Assembly (NCBI RefSeq): GCF_000807855.2
Contig: NZ_JRYR02000001.1
Coordinates: forward strand, 124,001 to 188,000
DNA length: 64,000 bases
DNA from: Flammeovirga pacifica
GTDB taxonomy: Bacteria; Bacteroidota; Bacteroidia; Cytophagales; Flammeovirgaceae
Direction: 5' to 3'
Under the pieces are notes generated by a model. That model saw only the letters and a list, made by a program, of their open reading frames with translations. It searched no databases and was not told the origin of the DNA. The translations under genes and the position numbers were made by a program. Shown piece after piece: positions 45,652 through 54,493 of this stretch (position 1 is its first letter; the number at the start of each line of letters is the position of its first letter).

Positions 45652-46779
45652 ATGAGTGGAATTTATTTTCATATTCCTTTTTGTAAACAGGCTTGTCATT
45701 ACTGTGATTTTCATTTCAGTACATCAATGAAGCTAAAAAATAATGTAGTGGAAGGGATGTTATGGGAACTCGATTTTCAGAAAGAGTATCTACGTGAAAA
45801 TATTGAAACAATTTATTTTGGTGGCGGAACACCTTCTATCTTATCTATTCAGGAATTAGAAACCTTATTGGACAGAGTTCATAAAAACTTTGATACCTCA
45901 CAAGTAAAAGAATTGACCTTAGAGGCGAATCCTGATGACATCACTAAAGAAAAATTAACTGCTTGGAAAAAATTAGGAATCAATAGATTATCGATTGGTT
46001 TACAATCTTTTTATGGCCCACACTTAACACTCATGAATAGAGCACATAATGCCCAAGAGAGTTTAAATGCTGTAAAAATGTCTCAAGATCATGGTTTTGA
46101 TAATTTGACCATCGATTTGATTTATGGGATACCATTTAAAGATCATTCTATTTGGCATAAAGATTTGGAAACCGCTTTATCTTTAGAAGTACCACATATT
46201 TCATCTTACTGTTTAACTGTAGAAGATAAAACAGCTTTAGGTGTATGGGCAAAAAAAGGGAAATTTAAACCAGCAGACGATGAGTTTGGTGCAGAACAAT
46301 TTGAACACTTAGTAAGTAAACTTAAGAGCAATGGTTACGAACATTATGAGATATCCAATTTTGCCAAGCCAGGGTTTTATAGTCAGCATAACAGTGCGTA
46401 TTGGAAAGGTAAGCCTTATTTAGGTATTGGACCAGGAGCTCATTCCTTTGATGGAAAAACATCAAGGCAATTTAATGTGAGTAATAACTCTAAATATGTC
46501 AAAGCAATAGAACAAGATCAGCTTTTATTATTTGACAAGGAAGACCTAAGTAGAGAGGATGGTATTAATGAATACCTGCTTACAACACTACGCACCATAT
46601 GGGGTTGTGATTTATCGGTATTAAAAGAGAAATACCAATTTGATTTATTAGTTGAAATGAAAACTGAATTAGAACGTTTTCATCAACAAGAATGGATTGT
46701 TGTGGAAAATAATCATTTGAAATTATCTGAAAAGGGGAAGTTATTTGCTGATCAAATTGCCAGTGAGTTGTTTGTTTAG
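45652..46779 (+). CDS. hemW: Radical SAM heme chaperone HemW
   Basis: A 375-residue protein of the HemW/HemN-like radical SAM family, which binds heme and a 4Fe-4S cluster. I start at ATG 45652 (MSGIYFHIPFCKQACHYCDF), as the extra residues before it do not match the family and the length is then normal. The cluster ligands are C11, C15 and C18 (CxxxCxxC). Further motifs: IYFGGGTPSILS, LEANPDD, SIGLQSF and YEISNFAKPGFYSQHNSAYW. The C-terminal HemN domain is present. HemW lacks coproporphyrinogen oxidase activity in characterised cases. Confidence 0.93.
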   Translation: MSGIYFHIPFCKQACHYCDFHFSTSMKLKNNVVEGMLWELDFQKEYLRENIETIYFGGGTPSILSIQELETLLDRVHKNFDTSQVKELTLEANPDDITKEKLTAWKKLGINRLSIGLQSFYGPHLTLMNRAHNAQESLNAVKMSQDHGFDNLTIDLIYGIPFKDHSIWHKDLETALSLEVPHISSYCLTVEDKTALGVWAKKGKFKPADDEFGAEQFEHLVSKLKSNGYEHYEISNFAKPGFYSQHNSAYWKGKPYLGIGPGAHSFDGKTSRQFNVSNNSKYVKAIEQDQLLLFDKEDLSREDGINEYLLTTLRTIWGCDLSVLKEKYQFDLLVEMKTELERFHQQEWIVVENNHLKLSEKGKLFADQIASELFV

Positions 46780-46885
46780 AATCATTTGTTGAATAAATAA
46801 GCGTGTTCGTTGAAAAAAAAATTAATTACGGAATATCCTCTGCACTTTTGTGCTAAGATCAATTAACGTTATTATAAATAAATCA

Positions 46886-49399
46886 ATGAAAAACTTATTC
46901 TTCCTAACTTCATTTTTATTACTTCAACTAACTGTGTTTGCGCAGCGTCCAAATGGACCTTCTAATAAAAATGGTCGAAGTGGTTCAAGACCTAAAATAG
47001 GGACCGTAACAGCTAAAATAACCGATGCCGATACTCAGGAACCTTTAGAATTTGTTACAATAGCATTGTATTCTGCAAAAGACTCTAGTTTTATTACTGG
47101 AGGAGCCTCAGACCCACAGGGTAGAATTAAGATTACAGAGGTACAAGTAGGTAAAATGTATGCAAAGCTATCTTTTATTGGCTATGATGAGACAATCACC
47201 AATGTTTTCATGATCCAACCAGATGAACCTGAAAAATACTTAGGTAATTTGGTCATGACAGCTTCTGCAAAAGCGTTAGAAGAAGTAACTGTAACTGCAG
47301 AAAGAGACATGATGGAGTTGGGGATTGATAAAAGAACCTTTAATGTAGCTCAAGATTTAACAACTGTAGGCGGTTCTATGACAGATGCCTTAAACAATAT
47401 ACCTTCAATAGATGTAGATCAAGATGGCTCAATAAGTTTAAGAGGCTCCTCAAACGTCACTATTTTTATTGATGGTAAACCGTCTAATTTAACAAGTTCA
47501 TCCACATCTGATATCTTAGATCAAATTCCTGCAAGTTCGATAGAAAGAATTGAGGTAATTACTAACCCTTCCGCTAAATATGATCCAGAAGGTACAAGTG
47601 GAATTATCAATATCGTATTAAAAAAAGATAGACAAGGAGGTTTTAATGGTAATGCGAGTGTCACTGTAGGTAATAATAATAAATACAATGCTTCGGTAGG
47701 GTTGAACGCCAGAGTAGGGAAGGTAAATGTTTTTGGTAACTACTCAGGTAGATATAATGAACGTTGGCAGGAGAGGAATTCAACCCAAAAGAATTACGAT
47801 AGAGAAACAAATGCTTTTACAGGCTCAAATACACAGAATTCTAAAAGAGAAGATGAAAGAGTTTCTCACCTTTTTAAAACAGGCGTAGACTATGATATTA
47901 ATGATTATAATAACGTATATGTAAATGCTACTTTTAATACCGGGGAGAGTACAAAAAAAGAGGAGCTATTCATCAATTATTACGATCAAAATAATGATGG
48001 TTATGATCTACTTTTAAGAGATAATACAAGTACAAGAACGTCGTCTGCACAAGAATATAATTTTGGATGGCATAGAACATTCTTAAATCCAGATCAAATA
48101 TTAGATGTTTCTGGCCAAATCTCTCGTCAAGAAGGAATTTCAAGAGGTGTGTTCGATGAATATAGTCATGATGGTAATGGAGGTTTGGAAACTTCCCCTT
48201 CTTTTCAACAAAGAAACGAAAATGACCATCCAAATGAAATCTATATTGCTCAAATCGATTATTCCCATCCAATTACTGATAATTCTATCTTAGATGTAGG
48301 AGTGAAATCAACCATTAGAAAAATTGGAGCTGATTTTACATCAGAAAGTTTACAAGGTGGTATGTGGATGCCTGACGATTCATTAAATAATAACTTCAAT
48401 TATAATGAACAAGTACATGCAGCATATGCAATGTACCGTCATGATTTAGGTAAATTTGGCTATCAGGTAGGGTTTAGAGCTGAACAGGCTTATACTACTT
48501 CTATTTTAGATGAAAATGCATTAACTGATAGACAAGAGGTGGATAATAATTATTTTGCGATTTATCCCACTTTGCACATGAGCTATAAATTTGCACAGCA
48601 AAGAGAGGTTTCTTTTGGTTATAGTAGAAGGGTAAACAGACCAAGAGGCAGAACATTGAATCCATTTCCAGATTATTCCAATCCACAATCTTTAAGAAAG
48701 GGTAACCCATACCTAAAGCCAGAATTTATTGATGCCTTGGAAGTTACTTACCAACACGGTTGGAATGATATTACTTTAACAGGTTCTGTTTATTACAGAT
48801 ATACTCATGATGCCATGCAAAGAGTTACTAACGCAACTCCTGAAGGGGTGACTATTATGACTTGGGAAAACATGGATAATAAACAGAGTTATGGTTTAGA
48901 GGCAATTGCTACTTATAATATGACAAAATGGTGGAAATTTACAGGTTCTACCAATATTTATAATTTACAAATTACAGGTAATTCGGGAGAATTAGATTTA
49001 TCTAATCAGGCATGGGCTATGTCAGCAAAGCTGATGTCTTCTACGAATTTGACCAAAACAACTACACTACAATTGTCAGGTAGATTCAGTTCAAGAAGAG
49101 TAACGGCACAGGGACATATTGAACCAATGGGTGGCTTGGATGTAGCAGTTTCTCAACGTTTGTTTAAAGGGAAAGGCACATTACAAGCTAGAGTATCTGA
49201 TGTTTTAAATACCTATCAATTTAATGTCTACAGCGAAGGAGTTGGCTTTACTTCAAATATGGTGGCAGATTGGGAATCTAGAGTTGGATACCTAACATTC
49301 TCTTATCGATTTGGACAGATGAAGAAGTCGCATAAAAAGAAAGGGAAAAAACAAGGAAGCCGTAGCAATAGCGGTGGAGATATGGAAGATATGTTCTAA
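46886..49399 (+). CDS. TonB-dependent receptor-like outer-membrane protein
   Basis: An 837-residue outer-membrane receptor. I start at ATG 46886 because MKNLFFLTSFLLLQLTVFAQ is a clean signal peptide. Residues about 38-120 form a carboxypeptidase-regulatory-like domain (GTVTAKITDADTQEPLEFVT). A plug domain follows (VGGSMTDALNNIPSIDVDQD and RGSSNVTIFIDGKPSNLT, SSIERIEVITNPSAKYDPEG), then a long barrel ending in a basic, serine-glycine tail (KKSHKKKGKKQGSRSN). This is the OMP_b-brl_3 type, often involved in uptake of larger nutrients or siderophores; the substrate is unknown. It is monocistronic. Confidence 0.88.
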   Translation: MKNLFFLTSFLLLQLTVFAQRPNGPSNKNGRSGSRPKIGTVTAKITDADTQEPLEFVTIALYSAKDSSFITGGASDPQGRIKITEVQVGKMYAKLSFIGYDETITNVFMIQPDEPEKYLGNLVMTASAKALEEVTVTAERDMMELGIDKRTFNVAQDLTTVGGSMTDALNNIPSIDVDQDGSISLRGSSNVTIFIDGKPSNLTSSSTSDILDQIPASSIERIEVITNPSAKYDPEGTSGIINIVLKKDRQGGFNGNASVTVGNNNKYNASVGLNARVGKVNVFGNYSGRYNERWQERNSTQKNYDRETNAFTGSNTQNSKREDERVSHLFKTGVDYDINDYNNVYVNATFNTGESTKKEELFINYYDQNNDGYDLLLRDNTSTRTSSAQEYNFGWHRTFLNPDQILDVSGQISRQEGISRGVFDEYSHDGNGGLETSPSFQQRNENDHPNEIYIAQIDYSHPITDNSILDVGVKSTIRKIGADFTSESLQGGMWMPDDSLNNNFNYNEQVHAAYAMYRHDLGKFGYQVGFRAEQAYTTSILDENALTDRQEVDNNYFAIYPTLHMSYKFAQQREVSFGYSRRVNRPRGRTLNPFPDYSNPQSLRKGNPYLKPEFIDALEVTYQHGWNDITLTGSVYYRYTHDAMQRVTNATPEGVTIMTWENMDNKQSYGLEAIATYNMTKWWKFTGSTNIYNLQITGNSGELDLSNQAWAMSAKLMSSTNLTKTTTLQLSGRFSSRRVTAQGHIEPMGGLDVAVSQRLFKGKGTLQARVSDVLNTYQFNVYSEGVGFTSNMVADWESRVGYLTFSYRFGQMKKSHKKKGKKQGSRSNSGGDMEDMF

Positions 49400-49449
49400 T
49401 ATTTATGTAGCTATTCAGTTTGTTTGTACAATGTTATTTTTATGTAAAC

Positions 49450-49488
49450 TTACACAAGAATATTACATAGGACGATATTCTTGTGTAA
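49450..49488. promoter_or_regulatory. 14-bp inverted repeat between receptor and PAS gene
   Basis: TTACACAAGAATAT and ATATTCTTGTGTAA are perfectly inverted around an 11-bp spacer. There is no U-run, so an operator for the PAS gene (start 45 bp further) or a stabilising stem after the receptor gene fit as well as a terminator. Confidence 0.6.
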
Positions 49489-49533
49489 AAATGCTTATTT
49501 TGAGTTACTTACTGATATTAATGCATACATTTT

Positions 49534-50190
49534 ATGACTGAAGAACTACTTAACTATTATGATAATTCACCCTTAGCTGTAACTATTTACAAACGATTAG
49601 CACCAAAGAAATTTGAAATATGTTACTGTAACAGTGCTAGTCAAGATATGGAAGGGTTATCAGAAGAGGAGTATCAAGGTAAATTGATTGAAGACATTTA
49701 CCCCAATTGTTTTGACATAGGCTTGGTCGATGTTTTAGAGAAAGTATTTAACTGTGGAACAACAGAGGTAGTCCCTTTTGTTGGGAGCAATTCAAAACAC
49801 TCTTTAGTATCGAAACGTACGAATAGAATTCAGAAATTAGGAGACCCTTTTGTAGTAAGTGTCTTTTCTGATGATTCTCAGACCTATTCCTATATCAAGC
49901 AAATTGAAAAGGACAATAGGAAATTAAACCATGCTTTAGATTATACCTCACATCATTTACGGGGAAATTTATCTACATCATTGGGTATTTTAGAGCTTTT
50001 TGACGCAACTAAAGTCTCAGATGATGAAAAACAGTTTTTATTGAAAATAGTAAAACAGAATTTAGAGAATATTGATTCTAAAATTCATCATTTAGTGACA
50101 TTACTTTATAATGAAGTAAAAGCAGATGAGAAGCTTTTGCAAAAACATAAATTTAATTCATTTCACCTTAGGAAATCAAAAGTATCTTAA
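49534..50190 (+). CDS. PAS domain protein with histidine-kinase H-box but no ATPase domain
   Basis: A 218-residue soluble protein. Residues about 5-115 look like a PAS sensor domain. Residues about 128-200 form a dimerisation/phospho-acceptor helix pair with SHHLRGNL, in which H140 is at the usual phospho-acceptor site (compare SHDLRAPL of kinases). No N, G1 or G2 box of a HATPase domain follows; the gene ends with a normal stop. It might be an orphan phospho-acceptor or truncated kinase. The gene stands alone and is followed by a terminator shared with groEL. Confidence 0.75.
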   Translation: MTEELLNYYDNSPLAVTIYKRLAPKKFEICYCNSASQDMEGLSEEEYQGKLIEDIYPNCFDIGLVDVLEKVFNCGTTEVVPFVGSNSKHSLVSKRTNRIQKLGDPFVVSVFSDDSQTYSYIKQIEKDNRKLNHALDYTSHHLRGNLSTSLGILELFDATKVSDDEKQFLLKIVKQNLENIDSKIHHLVTLLYNEVKADEKLLQKHKFNSFHLRKSKVS

Positions 50191-50213
50191 GCATCAATTT
50201 ATATTGAAAAAAG

Positions 50214-50249
50214 AAAGGCTGTCTCATTTTTATCTGAGACAGCCTTTTT
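50214..50249. terminator. Bidirectional terminator between PAS gene and groEL
   Basis: AAAGGCTGTCTCA pairs with TGAGACAGCCTTT, with T-tracts after it on the plus strand and A/T-rich flank on the other side. It separates convergent genes. Confidence 0.87.
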
Positions 50250-50272
50250 ATATAAACTACTAATGAAGTCTA

Positions 50273-51910
50273 TTACATCATACCTGGCATACCACCACCC
50301 ATTGGAGGCATAGCAGGAGCAGCAGCACCACCTTCTTCCTTCTCATTAGAAACTACACAGTCAGTAGTTAATAACAATGAAGCTACAGAAGCAGCGTGCT
50401 CAAGTGCTAAACGAGTTACTTTAGTTGGGTCAATAACACCAGCTGCAACTAAATCTTGGTACTCTTCAGTACGAGCGTTGAAACCGTAGTTACCTTCACC
50501 TTCTAAAATTTTATTTACGATAACTGATGCCTCTAAACCAGCGTTACCCAAGATAGTTCTCAATGGAGCTTGGATTGCAGTTTTAACGATTTGAACACCA
50601 ATTTCTTCGTCTGGGTGAGCTGTATCAACAGAATCAAGAACAGAAGCAGCTCTCAATAGGGCAGTACCACCACCAACTACGATACCTTCTTCAACCGCTG
50701 CTCTTGTTGCTGCTAAAGCATCATCAACACGGTCTTTCTTTTCTTTCATTTCTGTTTCTGTTGCAGCACCGATATAGATAATTGCAACACCGCCAGCTAA
50801 TTTAGCTAAACGCTCTTGTAATTTTTCTTTGTCGTAATCAGAAGTTGTGTTTTCGATTTGAACACGAATCTCAGCAACACGAGCAGCAACAGCATCAGCA
50901 TTACCTGCACCGTTAACAACAACAGTATTGTCTTTGTCGATGATCAATTTTTCTGCTGTACCTAACATATCGATAGTAGCATCTTCTAACTTCATACCTG
51001 TTTCGTCAGAGATAACTGTACCACCTGTAAGTACTGCGATGTCTTGTAACATTGCTTTACGACGGTCACCAAAACCAGGAGCTTTAACAGCTGCTACTTT
51101 TAATGCTCCACGGATTTTGTTTACAACTAATGTAGCTAAAGCTTCAGAATCTACATCTTCAGCAATAATTACAAGAGGCTTACCTGTTTGAGCAACTGCT
51201 TCTAATACAGGAAGTAATTCTTTCATAGTTGAAACCTTCTTGTCGTAGATCAAGATGTAAGGAGATTCCATATCTGCTTCCATTTTCTCTGTGTTAGTCA
51301 CAAAGTATGGAGACAAGTAACCGCGGTCGAATTGCATACCTTCAACAGTTTTTACTTCTGTTTCAGTACCTTTTGCTTCTTCAACAGTGATCACACCATC
51401 TTTACCTACTTTTTCCATTGCTTCAGCGATCATTTTACCGATCTCTGCATCGTTGTTAGCAGAAATAGTCGCTACCTGCTCAACTTCTTTGTTTGTTTCA
51501 ACAGTTTTTGAAGAGTTTTTCAATTCAGCAACAATCGCTTTTACTGCTTTATCGATACCACGCTTCAAGTCCATTGGGTTAGCTCCAGCTACAACGTTTT
51601 TGATACCTGTAGTGAAGATAGATTGAGTAAGAACAGTAGCAGTAGTAGTACCATCACCTGCTTCGTCAGCAGTTTTTGATGCAACTTCTTTTACTAACTG
51701 AGCACCCATATTTTCGATAGGCTCTGCTAATTCGATTTCTTTAGCAACTGATACACCATCTTTTGTTACGTGAGGTGAACCGAATGATTTTTCTAAAATA
51801 ACGTTACGACCTTTTGGTCCTAAAGTAACTTTTACTGCGTTGGCTAATGCGTCAACTCCTTTTTTTAAACCTTCGATTGCTTCAGAATCGAAATGAAGAT
51901 TTTTTGCCAT
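50273..51910 (-). CDS. groL: Chaperonin GroEL
   Basis: The 545-residue large chaperonin subunit. Conserved stretches are [33 protein letters not shown]-like [16 protein letters not shown], the ATP site [11 protein letters not shown], and [16 protein letters not shown]; the C-terminal tail is GGGMPGMM. Folding of newly made proteins in the cytoplasm is its established role. It lies 98 bp downstream of groES in the same operon. Confidence 0.99.
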   Translation of the reverse strand: MAKNLHFDSEAIEGLKKGVDALANAVKVTLGPKGRNVILEKSFGSPHVTKDGVSVAKEIELAEPIENMGAQLVKEVASKTADEAGDGTTTATVLTQSIFTTGIKNVVAGANPMDLKRGIDKAVKAIVAELKNSSKTVETNKEVEQVATISANNDAEIGKMIAEAMEKVGKDGVITVEEAKGTETEVKTVEGMQFDRGYLSPYFVTNTEKMEADMESPYILIYDKKVSTMKELLPVLEAVAQTGKPLVIIAEDVDSEALATLVVNKIRGALKVAAVKAPGFGDRRKAMLQDIAVLTGGTVISDETGMKLEDATIDMLGTAEKLIIDKDNTVVVNGAGNADAVAARVAEIRVQIENTTSDYDKEKLQERLAKLAGGVAIIYIGAATETEMKEKKDRVDDALAATRAAVEEGIVVGGGTALLRAASVLDSVDTAHPDEEIGVQIVKTAIQAPLRTILGNAGLEASVIVNKILEGEGNYGFNARTEEYQDLVAAGVIDPTKVTRLALEHAASVASLLLTTDCVVSNEKEEGGAAAPAMPPMGGGMPGMM

Positions 51911-52008
51911 AATATTTTAAAGATTAATTGTTGGTCTTTGCCAACAAAATAATGTTGATGTTAAATTTAACTATGAAGTGTTTACTTCAGATAATATTCT
52001 ATTTGTAA

Positions 52009-52287
52009 TTATACAATTGCAAGAATGTCAGCCTCACGCATGATTAAGTAATCACTACCGTCAAGGTTTAATTCTGTACCAGAATATTTACCATAAATTA
52101 CAGTGTCTCCAACTTTAACTGTCAAAGGCTCGTCTTTTGTTCCGTTACCCACTGCTACTACAGTACCTTTTTGAGGCTTCTCTTTCGCATTGTCTGGAAT
52201 AAATAGACCTGATGCAGTTTGTGTTTCAGCTGCTGCAGGTTCGATAAGTACTCTGTCCGCTAAAGGTTTAATGTTCACTTGTGACAT
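52009..52287 (-). CDS. groES: Co-chaperonin GroES
   Basis: The 92-residue partner of GroEL. Visible are [40 protein letters not shown] and the mobile-loop region, and [17 protein letters not shown]. The gene is first in the operon, with an upstream sigma-54-like promoter at 52363-52379. The 98-bp gap to groL has no terminator I can see. Confidence 0.98.
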   Translation of the reverse strand: MSQVNIKPLADRVLIEPAAAETQTASGLFIPDNAKEKPQKGTVVAVGNGTKDEPLTVKVGDTVIYGKYSGTELNLDGSDYLIMREADILAIV

Positions 52288-52362
52288 TGGAATCTATTGT
52301 TTTAAAGTTATTAATTATTCAAAAAATAATGTCCCTAAAAATAGGGTTACAGCATCGGACTT

Positions 52363-52379
52363 TGCCAAGAGTGTGCCAA
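52363..52379 (-). promoter_or_regulatory. Candidate sigma-54 (-24/-12) promoter of groES-groEL
   Basis: On the minus strand the site reads TTGGCACACTCTTGGCA. The GG of the -24 box and GC of the -12 box are separated by 10 bp, as in TGGCAC-N5-TTGC, with one mismatch (TGGC for TTGC). The predicted transcript would start about 65 bp before the groES ATG. Pattern match only. Confidence 0.55.
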
Positions 52380-52398
52380 TAGATTTTTTGATAAAATT

Positions 52399-52486
52399 TG
52401 TCAGTTAAATGTGTCAAAATGTCGTGATGAAAAGTAGTACTAGAATGTGACACTGTCATTCCTATTCATGTTGGGGTCAAAATGAC
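52399..52486. promoter_or_regulatory. Cluster of TGTCA/TGACA motifs, possible activator binding sites
   Basis: TGTCA occurs at 52399-52403 and 52412-52416, the perfect inverted repeat TGACACTGTCA at 52448-52458, and GTCAAAATGAC at 52476-52486. They lie about 35-120 bp upstream of the sigma-54-like element on the groES side, where enhancer-binding proteins usually bind. They could equally act on the SulP gene. Confidence 0.5.
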
Positions 52487-52725
52487 ACAGTATTTATTTA
52501 TATCGAATAGGTAATAAAGAATAACTCATCTAAAATATTTTAGTAATAGGAAAGAGATTTTGATGATTAAAAGTTCAAGTTTTATCTATTTTTACTGTAA
52601 AATCTATCGATTTACTTCGTTAAAAATGAGTGGAATAAAAGCTTGTACTTCTAATAATTTATGTGATTTTTGTTACACAACATTAAAAAACCATCCGCCA
52701 TATTGCAGTATAAACTTACACTCGA

Positions 52726-54456
52726 ATGCAAAAAAGTACGTTCATCGCTCCTTGGATAGGGGATTATAAGAAATCATTTTTGTCAGGTGATATATCTGCA
52801 GGAATTACCGTAGGGATTATGTTAATTCCCCAAGGTATGGCCTATGCTAGTTTGGCAGGGTTGCCACCTGTCTATGGGTTATATGCTGCGATGATCCCAC
52901 AATTAATTTATGCATTTTTAGGAACATCAAGACAAGTTTCTGTAGGCCCTGTTGCCATAGATTCTATGTTAATTGCTGCCACTGTAAGTTCTGTTGCCTC
53001 TGTAGGATCAGAAAATTATCTCTCTGCCATATTACTCCTAACATTGATCATAGGTGTCTTTCAAGTTGTTTTTGGATGGATAGGATTTGGCTTTTTAGTG
53101 AATTTTTTGAGTAAACCTGTTATTAGTGGTTTTACTTCTGCAGCAGCTTTTGTGATAGGAATTGATCAATTGAAAAATATTTTAGGAATTGAAGTAGCAA
53201 GAGGAAATACTATATCGACAGTATCTGGAATTATAAGTCAATATGATATATATAATTATGCCGCTTTAATGATTGGATTGATAGGTATCTTTTTGATTCG
53301 ATTGACTAAAAAATGGAGTAAAAAAATACCAGGCTCTTTGGTCGCTGTTATCGTAGGCTTACTTATCATGCAGTTCATTCCTATTGATATTGATGTTTTA
53401 GGAGTGATTCCTCAAGGAATGCCATCGGTCACTATACCTGTGTTTGATTTAGAATTGATAAAACAATTATTACCATCAGCTTTAGCGATTGCATTAATAG
53501 CATATATGGAGTCGATTTCTGTGAGTAAGGCATTACAAATGAAACATAAAGGGGAGTATCAAATCGATAACAATAAAGAATTTGTTGCTTTAGGAATGGC
53601 TGATATTATAGGGTCCTTTTTTGGTGCTTTTCATACGACAGGTGGCTTTAGTAGATCTGCCGTAAATGAACAGGCAGGGGCTAAAACAAATTTGGCTAAT
53701 ATTATCAGTAGTGGTATTTTATTCGTGACACTTTTATTCCTCACACCCTTTTTTGAACAACTTCCCAAAGCTATTATTGCTTCTATAATATTAGTGGCAG
53801 TATATGGTTTAATAGATACCTCTTACCCTAAGTTTTTATGGAAAACTAAGAGAGAAGATTTTTACATGTTAATTATCACCTTTATCATCACTTTGATTGT
53901 AGGTATACAAGAAGGCGTTTTATTGGGGATGATATTAAGTCTTTTGTTGTTAGTGAAGAGAACGGCAAAACCACATATCGCCGTATTGGCAAAATTAAAA
54001 GGATCTACAGAATATCGTAATACAAAAAGGTTTGATGATGTTGAGGAAAGACAAGATATTCTGATTATTAGACAAGATGCACAGTTGTATTTTGCAAACA
54101 GTAATTACTTCTCAGAAAAAGTAAAAAATGAAGTAAAAAAGAAAACTGATATTAAAGTTTTAGTCCTTCATTTTGGAAGTGTTTCCAATATAGATTCGAC
54201 TGCCTTAAGTGTATTAGAAGACTTAGTTTATGATCTTAAACAGGAAGGAATAAGAACCTATTTTACTGATGTAATTGGTCCTGTACGTGATTTTCTCACT
54301 AGAGTAGGATTAATGCACCGTTTAGGTAAAGATCATTTCTTTTTAGATGTTCAATCTGCTATAGATTTTTACGATCAAAAAGGAAATCAAATAGAATTAA
54401 GACGTAACTTTGAAAGAGCGATTCAGAGTAACGATTTTGAAGAAAGAAAAATTTAA
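52726..54456 (+). CDS. SulP family anion (sulfate) permease with STAS domain
   Basis: A 576-residue inner-membrane transporter. The N-terminal 12-14 helices include the SulP signatures AGITVGIMLIPQGMAYASLA, GLPPVYGLYAAMIPQLIYAF and GTSRQVSVGPVAIDSML; GFSRSAVNEQAGAKTNLAN is a further hallmark. The C-terminal STAS domain (about residues 435-560) has FGSVSNIDSTALSVLEDL. It probably moves sulfate or a related anion, or bicarbonate; which one cannot be read. It lies 37 bp upstream of the rhodanese-containing gene, with which it may form a sulfur-related operon. Confidence 0.93.
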   Translation: MQKSTFIAPWIGDYKKSFLSGDISAGITVGIMLIPQGMAYASLAGLPPVYGLYAAMIPQLIYAFLGTSRQVSVGPVAIDSMLIAATVSSVASVGSENYLSAILLLTLIIGVFQVVFGWIGFGFLVNFLSKPVISGFTSAAAFVIGIDQLKNILGIEVARGNTISTVSGIISQYDIYNYAALMIGLIGIFLIRLTKKWSKKIPGSLVAVIVGLLIMQFIPIDIDVLGVIPQGMPSVTIPVFDLELIKQLLPSALAIALIAYMESISVSKALQMKHKGEYQIDNNKEFVALGMADIIGSFFGAFHTTGGFSRSAVNEQAGAKTNLANIISSGILFVTLLFLTPFFEQLPKAIIASIILVAVYGLIDTSYPKFLWKTKREDFYMLIITFIITLIVGIQEGVLLGMILSLLLLVKRTAKPHIAVLAKLKGSTEYRNTKRFDDVEERQDILIIRQDAQLYFANSNYFSEKVKNEVKKKTDIKVLVLHFGSVSNIDSTALSVLEDLVYDLKQEGIRTYFTDVIGPVRDFLTRVGLMHRLGKDHFFLDVQSAIDFYDQKGNQIELRRNFERAIQSNDFEERKI

Positions 54457-54493
54457 ACACATTATTATATAAACATATTCATCGAAGAACATT

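Larger units (their letters stand above)
52288..52725. other. Divergent promoter region between groES and sulP
   Basis: A 438-bp gap. It contains the sigma-54-like element and TGTCA-type motifs described separately. The 69-residue ORF at 52560-52769 overlaps the SulP start and has no family features, so it is treated as non-coding. No CIRCE element (TTAGCACTC-N9-GAGTGCTAA) was seen. Confidence 0.7.

Noticed and set aside
51900-52008. CIRCE operator near groES-groEL
   Set aside because: No TTAGCACTC-N9-GAGTGCTAA inverted repeat is present in the gap or upstream.
52560-52769. 69-residue frame upstream of the SulP gene
   Set aside because: It overlaps the SulP start in another frame, has no family features and lies in the promoter region.
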